This document shows positions 46,543 to 55,522 of a DNA stretch of 64,000 nucleotides, piece after piece. The DNA is from Dokdonella_A sp014338185. Its GTDB lineage: Bacteria; Pseudomonadota; Gammaproteobacteria; Xanthomonadales; Rhodanobacteraceae. Position 1 is the first letter of the stretch, and each line of letters opens with the position of its first letter. A program made the translations under genes and the position numbers. The stretch lies in the NCBI GenBank assembly GCA_030263295.1, contig SZOS01000004.1, forward strand, positions 1 to 64,000, written 5' to 3'. The notes under the pieces were generated by a model. It did no database searches and was not told the origin of the DNA. It was given only the letters and a program-made list of their open reading frames with translations.

Positions 46543-47830
46543 GCTGCTGTGGCAGAAGGCGGGCGTCCGCACCGACGAGCGCATCATGCGCTTCCTCGCC
46601 GGCGACGATGTGCTGCTGGATCGCGAGTTCTTCCTGCACGACATCGCTGCGAGCAAGGCCCATGTCGAGGGCCTGGCCCGGATCGGCATCGTGGCGGCGG
46701 CCGAGTGCGCGGCGTTGCTGGCCGAGCTCGACCTGCTGGCCGAGGATTTCCGCGCCGGCCGCTTCGTGCTCGACGCGCGCCACGAGGATGGCCACTCGGC
46801 GATCGAGGCGCGTCTGACCGAGCGGCTCGGCGATGCCGGGCGCAAGGTCCACACCGGGCGCAGCCGCAACGACCAGGTGCTGGTGGCGACGCGCCTGTGG
46901 CTCAAGCAGCGGCTGGCCGAACTCGCCGCGTGCTGCCATGCCGCGGCCGGTGTCTGCCTGGACCGCGCCGGAGGTGAGGCCTTGCCGATGCCCGGCTACA
47001 CCCACCTGCAGCGCGCGGTGGTGTCGTCCACCGCGCTGTGGTTTGCGGGCTTCGCCGAGGCCTTCATCGACGATGCCGTGCGCGCGCGCGATACGCTGAC
47101 CTGGATCGACGCCAATCCGCTGGGCACCGCGGCCGGCTACGGCGTGAACCTTGCGCTCGATCGCGACCACACCACCGCGGCGCTCGGCTTCACGCGCCTG
47201 CAGCTCAATCCGGTGTATGCGCAGCTCTCGCGCGGCAAGTTCGAGATCGCCGCCCTCGACGCGCTGGGCGCGGCCTTGCTCGACCTGCGCCGCCTGGCCT
47301 GGGACCTGTCGCTGTTCACCACCGCCGAGTACGCGTTCGTGAGCCTGCCCGCGCAGTACACCACGGGCAGCTCGATCATGCCCAACAAGCGCAATCCCGA
47401 CGTGGTCGAACTCATGCGCGCGAGCTACGCGAGCGTGGCCGCGGCGCGCTGCGAGATCGAGCAGTTGCTGTCGCTGCCCTCGGGATACCAGCGTGACCTG
47501 CAGTTCAGCAAGGGCGCGATCGTGCACGGGTTCGGGCGTGGGCTGGCTGCGCTCGAATTGTTGCCCGACCTGCTGGCACGGCTGCAGTGGAACGAGGCGG
47601 CGATGCGCGCGGCGATCGAGCCGTCGATGCACGCGACCGACGTGGCGATCGAGCAGGCCGTCGCGGGCGTGCCGTTTCGCGAGGCCTACCGCGCCGCGGC
47701 CGCCACCGCCGCCAGCGCCGGGGCCGGGCGCACGCCGGAGGCGAGCCTCGCCGCGCGGGTGTCGCCGGGCGCCGCGGCGAACCTGTGCCTGCCCGAATTG
47801 CGCGAACGCTGGCGCCGTCTGGCACCGTGA
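46535..47830 (+). CDS. argH: Argininosuccinate lyase
   Basis: Fumarase-fold lyase of 431 residues releasing arginine and fumarate. Present are LDREFFLHDIAASKAHVEGL, EDGHSAIEARL, VHTGRSRNDQVL (with the substrate-binding residues), PGYTHLQRA with the catalytic His, and the signature GSSIMPNKRNPD. It overlaps argC by eight bases. In Xanthomonas proB/proA often follow; here a PIG-L gene follows. Confidence 0.95.
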
Positions 47831-47873
47831 GCCCGCTCGCTGCGGATCGGCGCTCGGCTATGCTGGCGCCGAC

Positions 47874-48881
47874 ATGCCGTCCGCGCCAGCGATACCCATG
47901 ACCCTGCCGTCGATCCACTTTGCCGCGGGCGATCGCGTGCTGGTGGCGGCGCCACATCCAGACGACGAAACCCTCGCCTGCGGCGAGCTCATCCAGTTCG
48001 CGCTCGACTGCGGTGCGCGGGTGCGCGTGCTGCTGGCCAGTGACGGCGACAACAACCCCTGGCCGCAGCGCTGGCTGGAGCGGCGGGTGTGGATCGGCGC
48101 GGCCGCGCGTGCGCGCTGGGGTGCGCGCCGCCGCGGCGAGGCACTTGCGGCCGCGGCCGTGCTCGGGCTTGAGGCTGCGCAGGTGCGCTGCCTGGGTTGG
48201 CCTGACCAGGGCCTGACCGCGAGCCTCATGGCCGGCGATGAGGGCGTGGCCGTGCTCGCCGATGAACTCGATGGGTTCGCGCCCAGCCATCTGGTGATGC
48301 CCGCGCTGGACGACCGCCACCCCGACCATGGCGCGCTGCATGTCGCGCTTGAGCTCGCGCTGCTGCGCAGCGGACTCGCCTGTCGCCGGATCTGTTACCG
48401 GGTGCATGGTGGCGCGGTGGCGGGAGAGCTGGCGGTGCCGCCCGCCGCCGCGCGCCAGCAGCGCAAGCGGGCCGCGCTGGCCTGCCATCGCAGCCAGCTC
48501 GCGCTCAGCCGCGGGCGGCTGCTCGCATTGGCGCAGCGACCGGAGTGGTTTACCCAAGGCGATGAGCCTGGCGCAGGGCGGGGACCGGCGTTGCCGCTGG
48601 TGTTCCGCATCGGCGCCCTGCCGGCGCTGCATGCGCGGCATGAACTGCTCGTGGTGCTCGCGACCGCGGAGGGGACCGTGCGGGCGCGCCTGCCACTGGC
48701 ATGGTTCGGCCAGCGCGTGGCCGGCACTGCGCAGCTGGACCTGCAATGCGACGGCGACACGCTGCGGCTGACGCCGGCCGCGACGCTGCCGGCAATCCGT
48801 GCCGGCTGGGCCAAACTGCACCGGCGCGAGCCGCGCTGGGTGGTATTCGACCGGCATTGCTGGCAGCGCGCGCGGAGCTGA
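47874..48881 (+). CDS. PIG-L family deacetylase
   Basis: Zinc-dependent deacetylase of 335 residues. Its metal motif is AAPHPDDETLACGEL and the downstream HPDHGAL. The first 200 residues form the PIG-L (LmbE-like) fold; the last 130 (ALHARHELLVVLATAEG, RVAGTAQLDLQCDGDTL) look beta-rich and are not recognised. Family members deacetylate N-acetylglucosamine-type substrates. An ATG at 47898 is a later start option; a TATGCT box lies ten bases before 47874. It follows argH by 43 nt but probably has its own promoter. The substrate is unknown. Confidence 0.85.
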   Translation: MPSAPAIPMTLPSIHFAAGDRVLVAAPHPDDETLACGELIQFALDCGARVRVLLASDGDNNPWPQRWLERRVWIGAAARARWGARRRGEALAAAAVLGLEAAQVRCLGWPDQGLTASLMAGDEGVAVLADELDGFAPSHLVMPALDDRHPDHGALHVALELALLRSGLACRRICYRVHGGAVAGELAVPPAAARQQRKRAALACHRSQLALSRGRLLALAQRPEWFTQGDEPGAGRGPALPLVFRIGALPALHARHELLVVLATAEGTVRARLPLAWFGQRVAGTAQLDLQCDGDTLRLTPAATLPAIRAGWAKLHRREPRWVVFDRHCWQRARS

Positions 48882-48949
48882 TGCCACTGCCGGTGGCGTG
48901 CTGGCCGGCGCCGGAGCAGCTGGGGCGTGCGCGCTCTCCGCACCGGGTA

Positions 48950-49035
48950 TGGTTGTAAACATTCTGCAATTACAACGGGTTACATATTGTGTTTTGCCTT
49001 GTTTGTTGGATCACATAACAATTTTCTTACGCTAC
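48950..49035. promoter_or_regulatory. AT-rich island with inverted repeat, probable regulatory region
   Basis: These 86 bp are clearly AT-rich in a region otherwise about two-thirds GC. They contain TGTAA-N11-TTACA (48954-48974), the form of a regulator site, and a further TTACA at 48980. Promoter hexamers may be hidden here, for example TTGCCT with an AT-rich -10 area, but no single pair is convincing. It lies 110 nt before an unknown gene at 49143. Confidence 0.45.
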
Positions 49036-49142
49036 CGCCGGTATCCTTGCCGGTTCCGATCCTGCGTCACTCCCCCTTGCGCCCTGCGCGCCGGCCATTG
49101 CGCCGGGTCGGTCGTCTGTCACTGCAAGCAAGCGAGGTTGAG

Positions 49143-49502
49143 ATGACCTACGACATCGGCATCGGCCGTTGCATGGAACTGGGCGACGACACGGTCGTCG
49201 TGCGACTGGAAAGCGTGATGGTGCAACGGCTGTCGCCCGGCTATCCGTGGCAGCGTCCCGGCACCACCACCTTGCGCCTCAAGCGCGACCTGTGCAGCAC
49301 CACGCGTCCGCCGCAACCCGACCAGGAAGTGTTCATCGACCGTGCCGCGCTGTCGCGCAAATCGATGGGCGCGCTCGACCTGGCCGGCAATGGCAAGACC
49401 ATCTCGGTCGACCTGCGCGCCTTGCTCGACAACCTCAATCCGCAGCCGTCGGCCGGACCGCAGCCCAAGGGTTCGGGCGCACGCAGGAGCGTGGCGCGCT
49501 GA
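49143..49502 (+). CDS. Hypothetical protein, 119 residues
   Basis: I do not recognise this protein. It starts MTYDIGIGRCMELGDDTVVV, has a basic middle part with several Arg, and an acidic-to-basic tail rich in Pro and Gly (PQPSAGPQPKGSG). The start at 49143 follows a GAGG site. The frame stays open upstream through the AT-rich island, but that part reads as unlikely protein. There is no signal peptide and no membrane segment. It is isolated: PIG-L upstream, a convergent transporter downstream. Confidence 0.6.
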   Translation: MTYDIGIGRCMELGDDTVVVRLESVMVQRLSPGYPWQRPGTTTLRLKRDLCSTTRPPQPDQEVFIDRAALSRKSMGALDLAGNGKTISVDLRALLDNLNPQPSAGPQPKGSGARRSVAR

Positions 49503-49646
49503 GCGGCGCAGATGCACCGTCTGGATACCGGGAGGCATTCCGGATCAGCTGGTTGTGGAGTTTTGTGCAAGTGATCTGTCGCCGTGCGGCCCATGCACGG
49601 CGGCGGATCCGGACCGACCGGTCGGTCCGGCGCCAGGCACCCGCAT

Positions 49647-50597
49647 TCAGTCCACGAGTTGCTTGGCTTCGGACGGACCCACGATCTGCGCATGCCGCAC
49701 CCGGCCGCGCGCCTCCAGCAGCGGATGCAGGAACACCACGCCGAGGATCAGCGCCGCGCCGAGGTAGAACGTCGGCGTGAGCTCGTGCTGCTCACCCAGC
49801 AGCAGGGCGGCGAGCACGATCGCATACACCGGTTCGAGGTTGGTGGCCAGTTGCGCGGCGAACGCACTCATGTGGCGCAGCGCCACCAGCGACAGCGTGA
49901 ACGGCAGCAGGGTGCAGGCCAGCGCCAGCGCGAGCACGAGCAGCGCATCGCGTGCGTCGGGCAGGATGAAGACCTCGCTCGCGAGCGGCGCGAACAGCCA
50001 CGGCAACAGCGGCGCGATCGCGGTCACGGTCAGCGTGCCCGCGCCCAGTTCCAGCGCGGTCACCGCAAACGCATCGCCCTGTTCCACCAGACGCTTGTTG
50101 AGCGAACCGAACAGCGCGACCAGCACCGCCGACAGCGTGCCCACGGCCAGTCCGAGCAGCATCGCCGGCGGCAGTCCGCCCACCACGAGCGCGACGCCGG
50201 GCAGGGTCGCCACCCCGAGCGCGAGTTCACGCCAGGAGAACCGGCGTCGCGCGAGCCACGGTTCCAGCAGCGCGGTCATCGGCGTGGCCAGCGCAATGCA
50301 GGTCGCGCCGACCGATGCGTTGGCAAGCTTGATCGAGCCGTAGAAGGTGAGCCAGTGCAGCGCCACCAGCACCCCGATGCCCGCGTAGGCGAGCACGAGC
50401 CGCGGCGGGATCGCGCGCAGCCCGCGCCAGGTGCGCGGCACCAGCGCCAGCGCGACCACCACGATGAGCATGCGCCACCACACCAGCGGCAGAGCGGCCA
50501 GCGAAATGAGCTTGCCGAGGATCGCGGTGAAGCCCCACAGCAGGACGCAGAAATGGATTTGCCACTGCGCCTTGGCAGCGGGCGACAGGGTGCTCAC
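49647..50597 (-). CDS. EamA/DMT-superfamily transporter
   Basis: Inner-membrane protein of about 316 residues with ten predicted helices in two EamA-like halves, the second beginning near ALVVGGLPPAMLLGLAVGTLSAVLV. Related proteins export amino acids, sugars or other small metabolites; the substrate here is unknown. The start is uncertain: GTG at 50597 is used, a TTG at 50609 is also possible, and neither has a clear ribosome site. It diverges from the pabC-like gene with 59 nt between. Confidence 0.85.
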   Translation of the reverse strand: MSTLSPAAKAQWQIHFCVLLWGFTAILGKLISLAALPLVWWRMLIVVVALALVPRTWRGLRAIPPRLVLAYAGIGVLVALHWLTFYGSIKLANASVGATCIALATPMTALLEPWLARRRFSWRELALGVATLPGVALVVGGLPPAMLLGLAVGTLSAVLVALFGSLNKRLVEQGDAFAVTALELGAGTLTVTAIAPLLPWLFAPLASEVFILPDARDALLVLALALACTLLPFTLSLVALRHMSAFAAQLATNLEPVYAIVLAALLLGEQHELTPTFYLGAALILGVVFLHPLLEARGRVRHAQIVGPSEAKQLVD

Positions 50598-50656
50598 GAA
50601 TCGGGACAATACAGGCGGTGCGGGTTGCGCATCCTAGCGCAGGGAGGGCCGGGCCG

Positions 50657-51454
50657 ATGACAGCGCTGCGCATGTGGTTCAACGGCCGGCCAGCCACGCT
50701 CGATGACGTCGGCGCGCTGCTCAGCACCCCGTATGGCCACTTCACCTCGATGCAGGCGCGTGGCGGGCGTGTGCAGGGTCTGCAGCGGCACCTGGCGCGC
50801 CTGCAGCAGGCCACGCGCGCGCTGTTCGCGAGCGATCTGGATCTGGACGCTGCGCGTGGCTGGCTGCGCGATGCACTCGGCGATGCGGACGCATCGGTGC
50901 GCATGAGCGTGTACTCGCGCGCGTTCGATCGCGAGCGGCCGCTGCAGCCGGCGGCCGCCGACCTGCTGCTCGTGCTGGGCCCGCCGCGCCGCGTCGACGC
51001 CGCGCCGGTGCGCGTGTGCAGTGTGCAGGGCGAGCGCGCCGCGCCGCAGCTCAAGCACCTGGGCAGCTTCGGCCTGTGGTACCAGCGACGGCTCGCCCAA
51101 CAGCGTGGCTATGACGATGCGCTGCTGGTCACTGCCGACGGCGAGGTGGCCGAGGGAACGATCTGGAACGTCGGCTTTGTCGACGCCGACGGCATCGTCT
51201 GGCCGACGGCTCCCGCGCTCGATGGCATCTCGATGCAACTGCTCAAGGCCGGGCTCGCCGAACTGGGCGTGGCGCAGACGGTGCGGCGGGTGGACCTGGC
51301 GGAGGTCGAGCGCTTCCGCGGTGCATTTTTCACCAACAGCACCTGTGCGGCGCTGCCGCTGGCCGCGATCGACGCGGTGACCTACACGCCCGGCCCGGCG
51401 ACCCCGACGCTGCTGGCACGGGCGCTGGCGACCCAGCCGTGGGAGGCCCCCTGA
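50657..51454 (+). CDS. pabC: Class IV aminotransferase, PabC-like
   Basis: PLP-dependent enzyme of 265 residues. The Lys in QLKHLGSFGLWYQRR is the likely Schiff base, and EGTIWNVGFVDADG contains the family E-G-[ST]-x-x-N motif. In bacteria carrying a chromosomal pabB, this gene is the likely 4-amino-4-deoxychorismate lyase for p-aminobenzoate. The N-terminal glycine loop (GHFTSMQARGGRV) differs from the usual GDGLFET, so the assignment is moderate; D-amino-acid or branched-chain transaminase activity is possible. GGGAGGG precedes the ATG. Confidence 0.72.
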   Translation: MTALRMWFNGRPATLDDVGALLSTPYGHFTSMQARGGRVQGLQRHLARLQQATRALFASDLDLDAARGWLRDALGDADASVRMSVYSRAFDRERPLQPAAADLLLVLGPPRRVDAAPVRVCSVQGERAAPQLKHLGSFGLWYQRRLAQQRGYDDALLVTADGEVAEGTIWNVGFVDADGIVWPTAPALDGISMQLLKAGLAELGVAQTVRRVDLAEVERFRGAFFTNSTCAALPLAAIDAVTYTPGPATPTLLARALATQPWEAP

Positions 51455-51662
51455 ACGGCCACGCCCCCGCGGCGCGTGCAAGCGTGATGCAGTTCCGCGT
51501 TGGCGCGTGGCGCCGGTCCGCATCCATGGCCAAAACCTGCTGCTAGACTTCCGCCCGTTGCGCTGGCGGAACCGTGCCGCGTCAGCCAATCCCGCGCAGC
51601 CCCGGGGTCGTGGCGGCCGCAATGAACCAGTGTCAGCCTTGAGTCCATTTGGGAGAGAACCA

Positions 51663-52373
51663 ATGAAGAAGTCGTTGCTCGCCATCGCCGTCACCATCAG
51701 CGGCCTGGTGGCCAGTGCCAGTGCATTTGCCGAGAAGCCCGCGATCGGCGTGGCCGAGTTCAAGAACGAGTCGGCGGCCGGCTGGTGGCGCGGCGGCGTG
51801 GGCTGGGAGTTGTCGGGCATGCTGTCCAACGAACTGGCCAGCAGCGGCCACTTCCGCGTGGTCGAGCGCAACAAGCTCGAGAAGGTGCTCGAGGAGCAGA
51901 ACCTCGCGGCCTCGGGCCGCGTGCGCGCGGGCACGGGTGCCAAGATGGGACAGGTCACCGGCGCCGACTATCTCGTGTTCGGCACCGTCACCGATTACGA
52001 AGAGAACACCGCGAGTACGGGCGGCGGGATCAGCTTCAAGGGCATCTCGCTTGGCGGCAAGAAGAGCCAGGCCTACGTGCGCGTGGACGTGCGCGTGGTC
52101 AACGCGACCACCGGCGACATCGAGTTCTCGCGCGCGATCGAAGGGCGCAGCTCCGGCGGCGGCATCAGCGTGGGCGTGTATCGCGGTGGTTTCGGCGGCG
52201 CGCTCGGCCATGAGGAGAACACGCCGGCCGGCAAGGCGATCGGCGCGGCGCTGGTCGAGATCAGCGAATACCTCGACTGCGTGATGGTGGTGCGCGGCAG
52301 CTGCGAGGCGGAGTACAACGCCAAGGAGCAGAAGCGTCGCGCCGGCACCAAGAAGGCGCTCAAGCTCGACTGA
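51663..52373 (+). CDS. CsgG/HfaB-family protein
   Basis: Exported protein of 236 residues with a signal peptide (MKKSLLAIAVTISGLVASASAFA) and a CsgG-like domain: IGVAEFKNESAAGWW, VGWELSGMLSNELASSGHFRVVERNKLEKVLEEQ, GADYLVFGTVTDYEE, ARVDVRVVNATTG-like strand and SRAIEGRSSGGG. CsgG itself is a lipoprotein pore for curli; no lipobox Cys is seen and there are no curli subunits nearby, so it may act in envelope stress or another secretion role. GGGAGA precedes the ATG. Confidence 0.8.
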   Translation: MKKSLLAIAVTISGLVASASAFAEKPAIGVAEFKNESAAGWWRGGVGWELSGMLSNELASSGHFRVVERNKLEKVLEEQNLAASGRVRAGTGAKMGQVTGADYLVFGTVTDYEENTASTGGGISFKGISLGGKKSQAYVRVDVRVVNATTGDIEFSRAIEGRSSGGGISVGVYRGGFGGALGHEENTPAGKAIGAALVEISEYLDCVMVVRGSCEAEYNAKEQKRRAGTKKALKLD

Positions 52374-52397
52374 GGCGCGATCGCACCGGTGGACACG

Positions 52398-52425
52398 AAC
52401 GGCGGCGGGGCAACCTGCCGCCGTT
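52398..52425 (+). terminator. Hairpin after the CsgG-family gene
   Basis: A 9-bp perfect stem aacggcggc/gccgccgtt with a ten-base loop, followed by a short tgctt tract, 25 nt past the CsgG stop and between convergent genes. The T-run is weak, so termination may be partial. Confidence 0.5.
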
Positions 52426-52452
52426 TGCTTGTGGCTCGGGTGTGGTGACGGC

Positions 52453-53889
52453 TCAGCGCGGCCGCGGGCCGCGACCGCGCTTGCGGCGACCCGGACCCGG
52501 CGCGGGAGCGCGGTTGCCGATGTTGTCGTCGCGCCAGGAGTTGCCGGGCGCGCCGTGCACGTTGCCGTGTACGTTGCCACTGCGCGCTGGCGGCTTGCCC
52601 GGCGCGCGGTTGCCGCCACGCTCATCGCGCTGGCGTGGCTGGAACTGGCCGGCCTGGAAGGTCACTTCGGCACCGGGCCGCACGCCACGGCGTTTGCGCC
52701 CCGGCTGGCCCGCCGAATCGGGAAACCAGCTGCGCAACACCGCCGGACTGAGCCCGGGTTCGGCTGCCATGATGCCCTGCTGCGGCTTGCGCTGGCGTCC
52801 CTGGCGCTGGCCCTGGCCCGGCGCCGCCCGGTCCTGCCATGGGGTTTGTGCGCGCGCGCCGCGTTGCGCGCCGCCCTTGCCGGGCTTGCCCGCGCTGCGG
52901 CGTTTGCGCGACTTGTCGGGTATGCCACGCCAGCCATCGTCGCGGCCGCGGTCGAAGGCGGCGAACTCGCGGGCCTCCTCGTGGCGGGCGCCGGTCCATG
53001 CCTGTTGCGTGCTCGCCGCGGGCCGGAATTCGGTAGGAGCAGCGCGGCGCTGGCCGATCAGTGGCGCCAGCGTGAGCCGTGGTTCGGCCTTGGCGATGCC
53101 GCTGCGTTCGCGCAGCTGCGCGACCTGTGCCGCGTCGAGCGGGGTGGACTGGCCACGCAGCAGTCCGCGCGGCAGTTCCACCGCGCCGTAGCGGATGCGC
53201 TTGAGGCGCGAGACCATGAGCCCCTGCGATTCCCACATGCGCCGCACTTCGCGGTTGCGCCCCTCGCGGATGACCACGCGGAACCAGGAATGGCTGTTGC
53301 CGCGGCTGATCACGCCGATCTCGTCGAAATGGGCCGGGCCGTCCTCCAGTTCCACGCCGCTGCGCAGGCGCTCGATCACGCTGTCGGGCACCTCGCCATG
53401 CACGCGGCAGATGTACTCGCGCTCGATGCCCGAGCTCGGGTGCATCAGTGCATTGGCCAGCTCGCCATCGGTGGTGAGCAGCAGCAGCCCGGTGGTATTG
53501 ATGTCGAGCCGGCCGACCGCGATCCAGCGCGCGCCCTTGATCTGCGGCAGCTGCTCGAACACGGTGGGGCGCCCCTCGGGGTCCTCGCGCGTGGCCACCA
53601 CGCCGTCGGGCTTGTTGTAGATGAGCACCTGCGCGTGCTCGGCGTTGTCGGCCACCACCACGAAGCGCTTGCCGTCCATCTCGACCCGGTCGCCGCTGTG
53701 CACGCTCTGGCCGATACTCGCGACGGTGCCGTTGAGCAGCACGGCGCCCGCCTCGATGCGGGTTTCCAGCATGCGGCGCGAGCCGAGCCCGGCATTGGCG
53801 AGCACCTTGTGTAGGCGTTCCTCGACCGCGGGCGCGGTGCCGGCGTCGCTGTGCTTGAGCTTGAGTATGGTGCGCGGTGGCGTGGTCAT
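52453..53889 (-). CDS. rluB: 23S rRNA pseudouridine(2605) synthase RluB, extended C-terminal tail
   Basis: Pseudouridine synthase of 478 residues. An S4 RNA-binding domain (about 24-70: EERLHKVLANAGLGSRR) leads to the catalytic domain with Asp129 in AVGRLDINTTGLLLL, then EREYICRVHG and REGRNREVRRMWESQG. After about residue 290 there is a roughly 190-residue tail rich in Arg, Gly, Pro and Gln that looks disordered (GRDDGWRG, GAQRGARA, APGPGRRKRG). The start overlaps the scpB stop by four bases. E. coli RluB is about 290 residues, so the tail is an extension also known in relatives. Confidence 0.92.
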   Translation of the reverse strand: MTTPPRTILKLKHSDAGTAPAVEERLHKVLANAGLGSRRMLETRIEAGAVLLNGTVASIGQSVHSGDRVEMDGKRFVVVADNAEHAQVLIYNKPDGVVATREDPEGRPTVFEQLPQIKGARWIAVGRLDINTTGLLLLTTDGELANALMHPSSGIEREYICRVHGEVPDSVIERLRSGVELEDGPAHFDEIGVISRGNSHSWFRVVIREGRNREVRRMWESQGLMVSRLKRIRYGAVELPRGLLRGQSTPLDAAQVAQLRERSGIAKAEPRLTLAPLIGQRRAAPTEFRPAASTQQAWTGARHEEAREFAAFDRGRDDGWRGIPDKSRKRRSAGKPGKGGAQRGARAQTPWQDRAAPGQGQRQGRQRKPQQGIMAAEPGLSPAVLRSWFPDSAGQPGRKRRGVRPGAEVTFQAGQFQPRQRDERGGNRAPGKPPARSGNVHGNVHGAPGNSWRDDNIGNRAPAPGPGRRKRGRGPRPR

Positions 53890-54608
53890 GGCTCGGTTTC
53901 CGGGGTGCGCGGCAGATGGGCGGCGGCGGGTTCGCCGTCCGCGCCTTGGGGGTGGTCGGCCGTGGTCGCGGCCCCGTCGCGGCCGTCGTCGCCTGCGGCG
54001 ACGCCGTCGAGGTCGGCCGCATCGATCGGCGCAGTCGGCATGGGTGCGATGCCGTCGAGCGCGAGCTGGCGTTCGATGTCGTCGAGATCGTGGATCTCGC
54101 CGAGCGTGGGCAGGTCTTCCAGCGACTTGAGCTGGAAGTAGTCCAGGAACTGGCGCGTGGTGCCGAACAGGGCGGGGCGGCCGGGCAGATCGCGGTGGCC
54201 GACCACGCGCACCCACTCGCGCTCCTCCAGCGTGCGCACGATGTGGGTCGACACCGCCACGCCGCGAACCGCTTCGATCTCGGCGCGCGTGATCGGCTGG
54301 CGATAGGCGATGAGCGCGAGTGTCTCCAGCAGCGCGCGCGAGTAGCGCGAGGGCTTTTCGGCCCACAGCCGGCTGACGAAGGCATGTTCCTCGCGCCGCA
54401 CCTGGTAACGGAATCCCGAGGCCACCTCGACCAGTTCCACGCCGCGGCCGGTGCAGTCCTGCTGCAGTTCCTGCAGCGCGAGCGCGAGCTGCTCGGGCGG
54501 CGGCATGTCGAACTCGTCGAACAAGCCGGCCAGTTGCGGGATCGTCAACGGATGTGCCGCGGCCAGCAGGGCCGCTTCGACGATGCGTTTGAGTTGGGCG
54601 GTTTCCAT
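53886..54608 (-). CDS. scpB: Segregation and condensation protein B
   Basis: Winged-helix subunit of the SMC-ScpAB complex, 240 residues. It shows LKRIVEAALLAAAHPLTIPQLAGLF, GFRYQVRREEHAFVSRLWAEKPSRYSR, LETLALIAYRQPITRAEIE and LIRGVAVS-like (VRGVAVSTHIVRTLEEREWV). The C-terminal 60 residues are Ala/Asp-rich. It is encoded between scpA and rluB, with smc about 1.0 kb beyond scpA on the other strand. Confidence 0.93.
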   Translation of the reverse strand: METAQLKRIVEAALLAAAHPLTIPQLAGLFDEFDMPPPEQLALALQELQQDCTGRGVELVEVASGFRYQVRREEHAFVSRLWAEKPSRYSRALLETLALIAYRQPITRAEIEAVRGVAVSTHIVRTLEEREWVRVVGHRDLPGRPALFGTTRQFLDYFQLKSLEDLPTLGEIHDLDDIERQLALDGIAPMPTAPIDAADLDGVAAGDDGRDGAATTADHPQGADGEPAAAHLPRTPETEP

Positions 54609-54658
54609 CCGGATGATCGGTTGCGGGCGGGGTGGGGTTGGGACGGGGCGAGCGGTGC

Positions 54659-55522
54659 TCAGGCCGCGTCGGGGTTGGCCAGGGCCAGTGACTTGAGGTA
54701 GATCGGCGCGAGCGCGACTTCCTGCACGATCTCGATGAGCTGTTCCTTGGCCAGTTCGAGCATCGCGAGGAACGTCACCACCACGCCCAACCGGCCCTCG
54801 CGCAGGTCGAACAGGCTCTCGAAGCGGTGGAAGCTGCCGTCACCCAGGGTCGCGAGCATGTCGCTCATGCGGCTGCGCACGTTGAGCGTCTCGCGCTGGA
54901 TCGCGTGATGGCCATGCAGCTCGGCGCGCCGCATCACGTCGCGAAACGCCAGCAGCAGTTCGCGCAGGTCGACCGGCGGCGGCAGGCGCACCACGTTGCG
55001 CTCGTCGCTGATGACGTGGGCGAGGGCAAAATCGCGCTCCTGCCGCGGCAATGCGTCGATGTCCTCGGCGGCCTGCTTGAAGCGTTCGTATTCCTGCAGG
55101 CGGCGCACCAGTTCGGCGCGCGGATCGGCTTCGCCGCCTTCCTCGGCCGGTGGCCGCGGCAGCAGCAGGCGCGACTTGATCTCGGCGAGGATCGCGGCCA
55201 TCACCAGGTACTCGGCCGCGAGTTCGAGCTTCATCTCGCGCATCATCTCGATGTAGTCGACGTACTGCCGCGTGATTTCCGCGATCGGGATGTCGAGGAT
55301 GTCGAGGTTCTGGCGCCGGATCAGGTACAGCAGCAGGTCGAGCGGTCCCTCGAACGCATCGAGGATGACCTCGAGCGCGTCCGGCGGGATGTACAGGTCC
55401 TGCGGAATCTCGAGCACGGGTTGGCCGCGCACCAGCGCCAGCGGGATTTCCTGCTGCTGCGGCGGTGCTGCGAACGGCGAAGCCGGTTCAGGCGCGTTGG
55501 ATGGTTGGGCAGTCTGGTTCAT
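54659..55522 (-). CDS. scpA: Segregation and condensation protein A
   Basis: Kleisin subunit of the SMC-ScpAB complex, 287 residues. The N-terminus is a Pro/Ala/Gln-rich stretch, then the conserved FEGPLDLLLYLIRRQNLDILDIPIAEITRQYVDYI and AAEYLVMAAILAEIKSRLLLP. The C-terminal winged helix includes VTFLAMLELAKEQLIEIVQ. It holds the SMC heads together. It is followed by scpB after 50 nt. Confidence 0.94.
   Translation of the reverse strand: MNQTAQPSNAPEPASPFAAPPQQQEIPLALVRGQPVLEIPQDLYIPPDALEVILDAFEGPLDLLLYLIRRQNLDILDIPIAEITRQYVDYIEMMREMKLELAAEYLVMAAILAEIKSRLLLPRPPAEEGGEADPRAELVRRLQEYERFKQAAEDIDALPRQERDFALAHVISDERNVVRLPPPVDLRELLLAFRDVMRRAELHGHHAIQRETLNVRSRMSDMLATLGDGSFHRFESLFDLREGRLGVVVTFLAMLELAKEQLIEIVQEVALAPIYLKSLALANPDAA

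Noticed and set aside
48927..49142. In-frame N-terminal extension of the 119-residue protein through the AT-rich island
   Set aside because: The island looks like a regulatory region; the start at 49143 has a GAGG site and the extension reads as unlikely protein.
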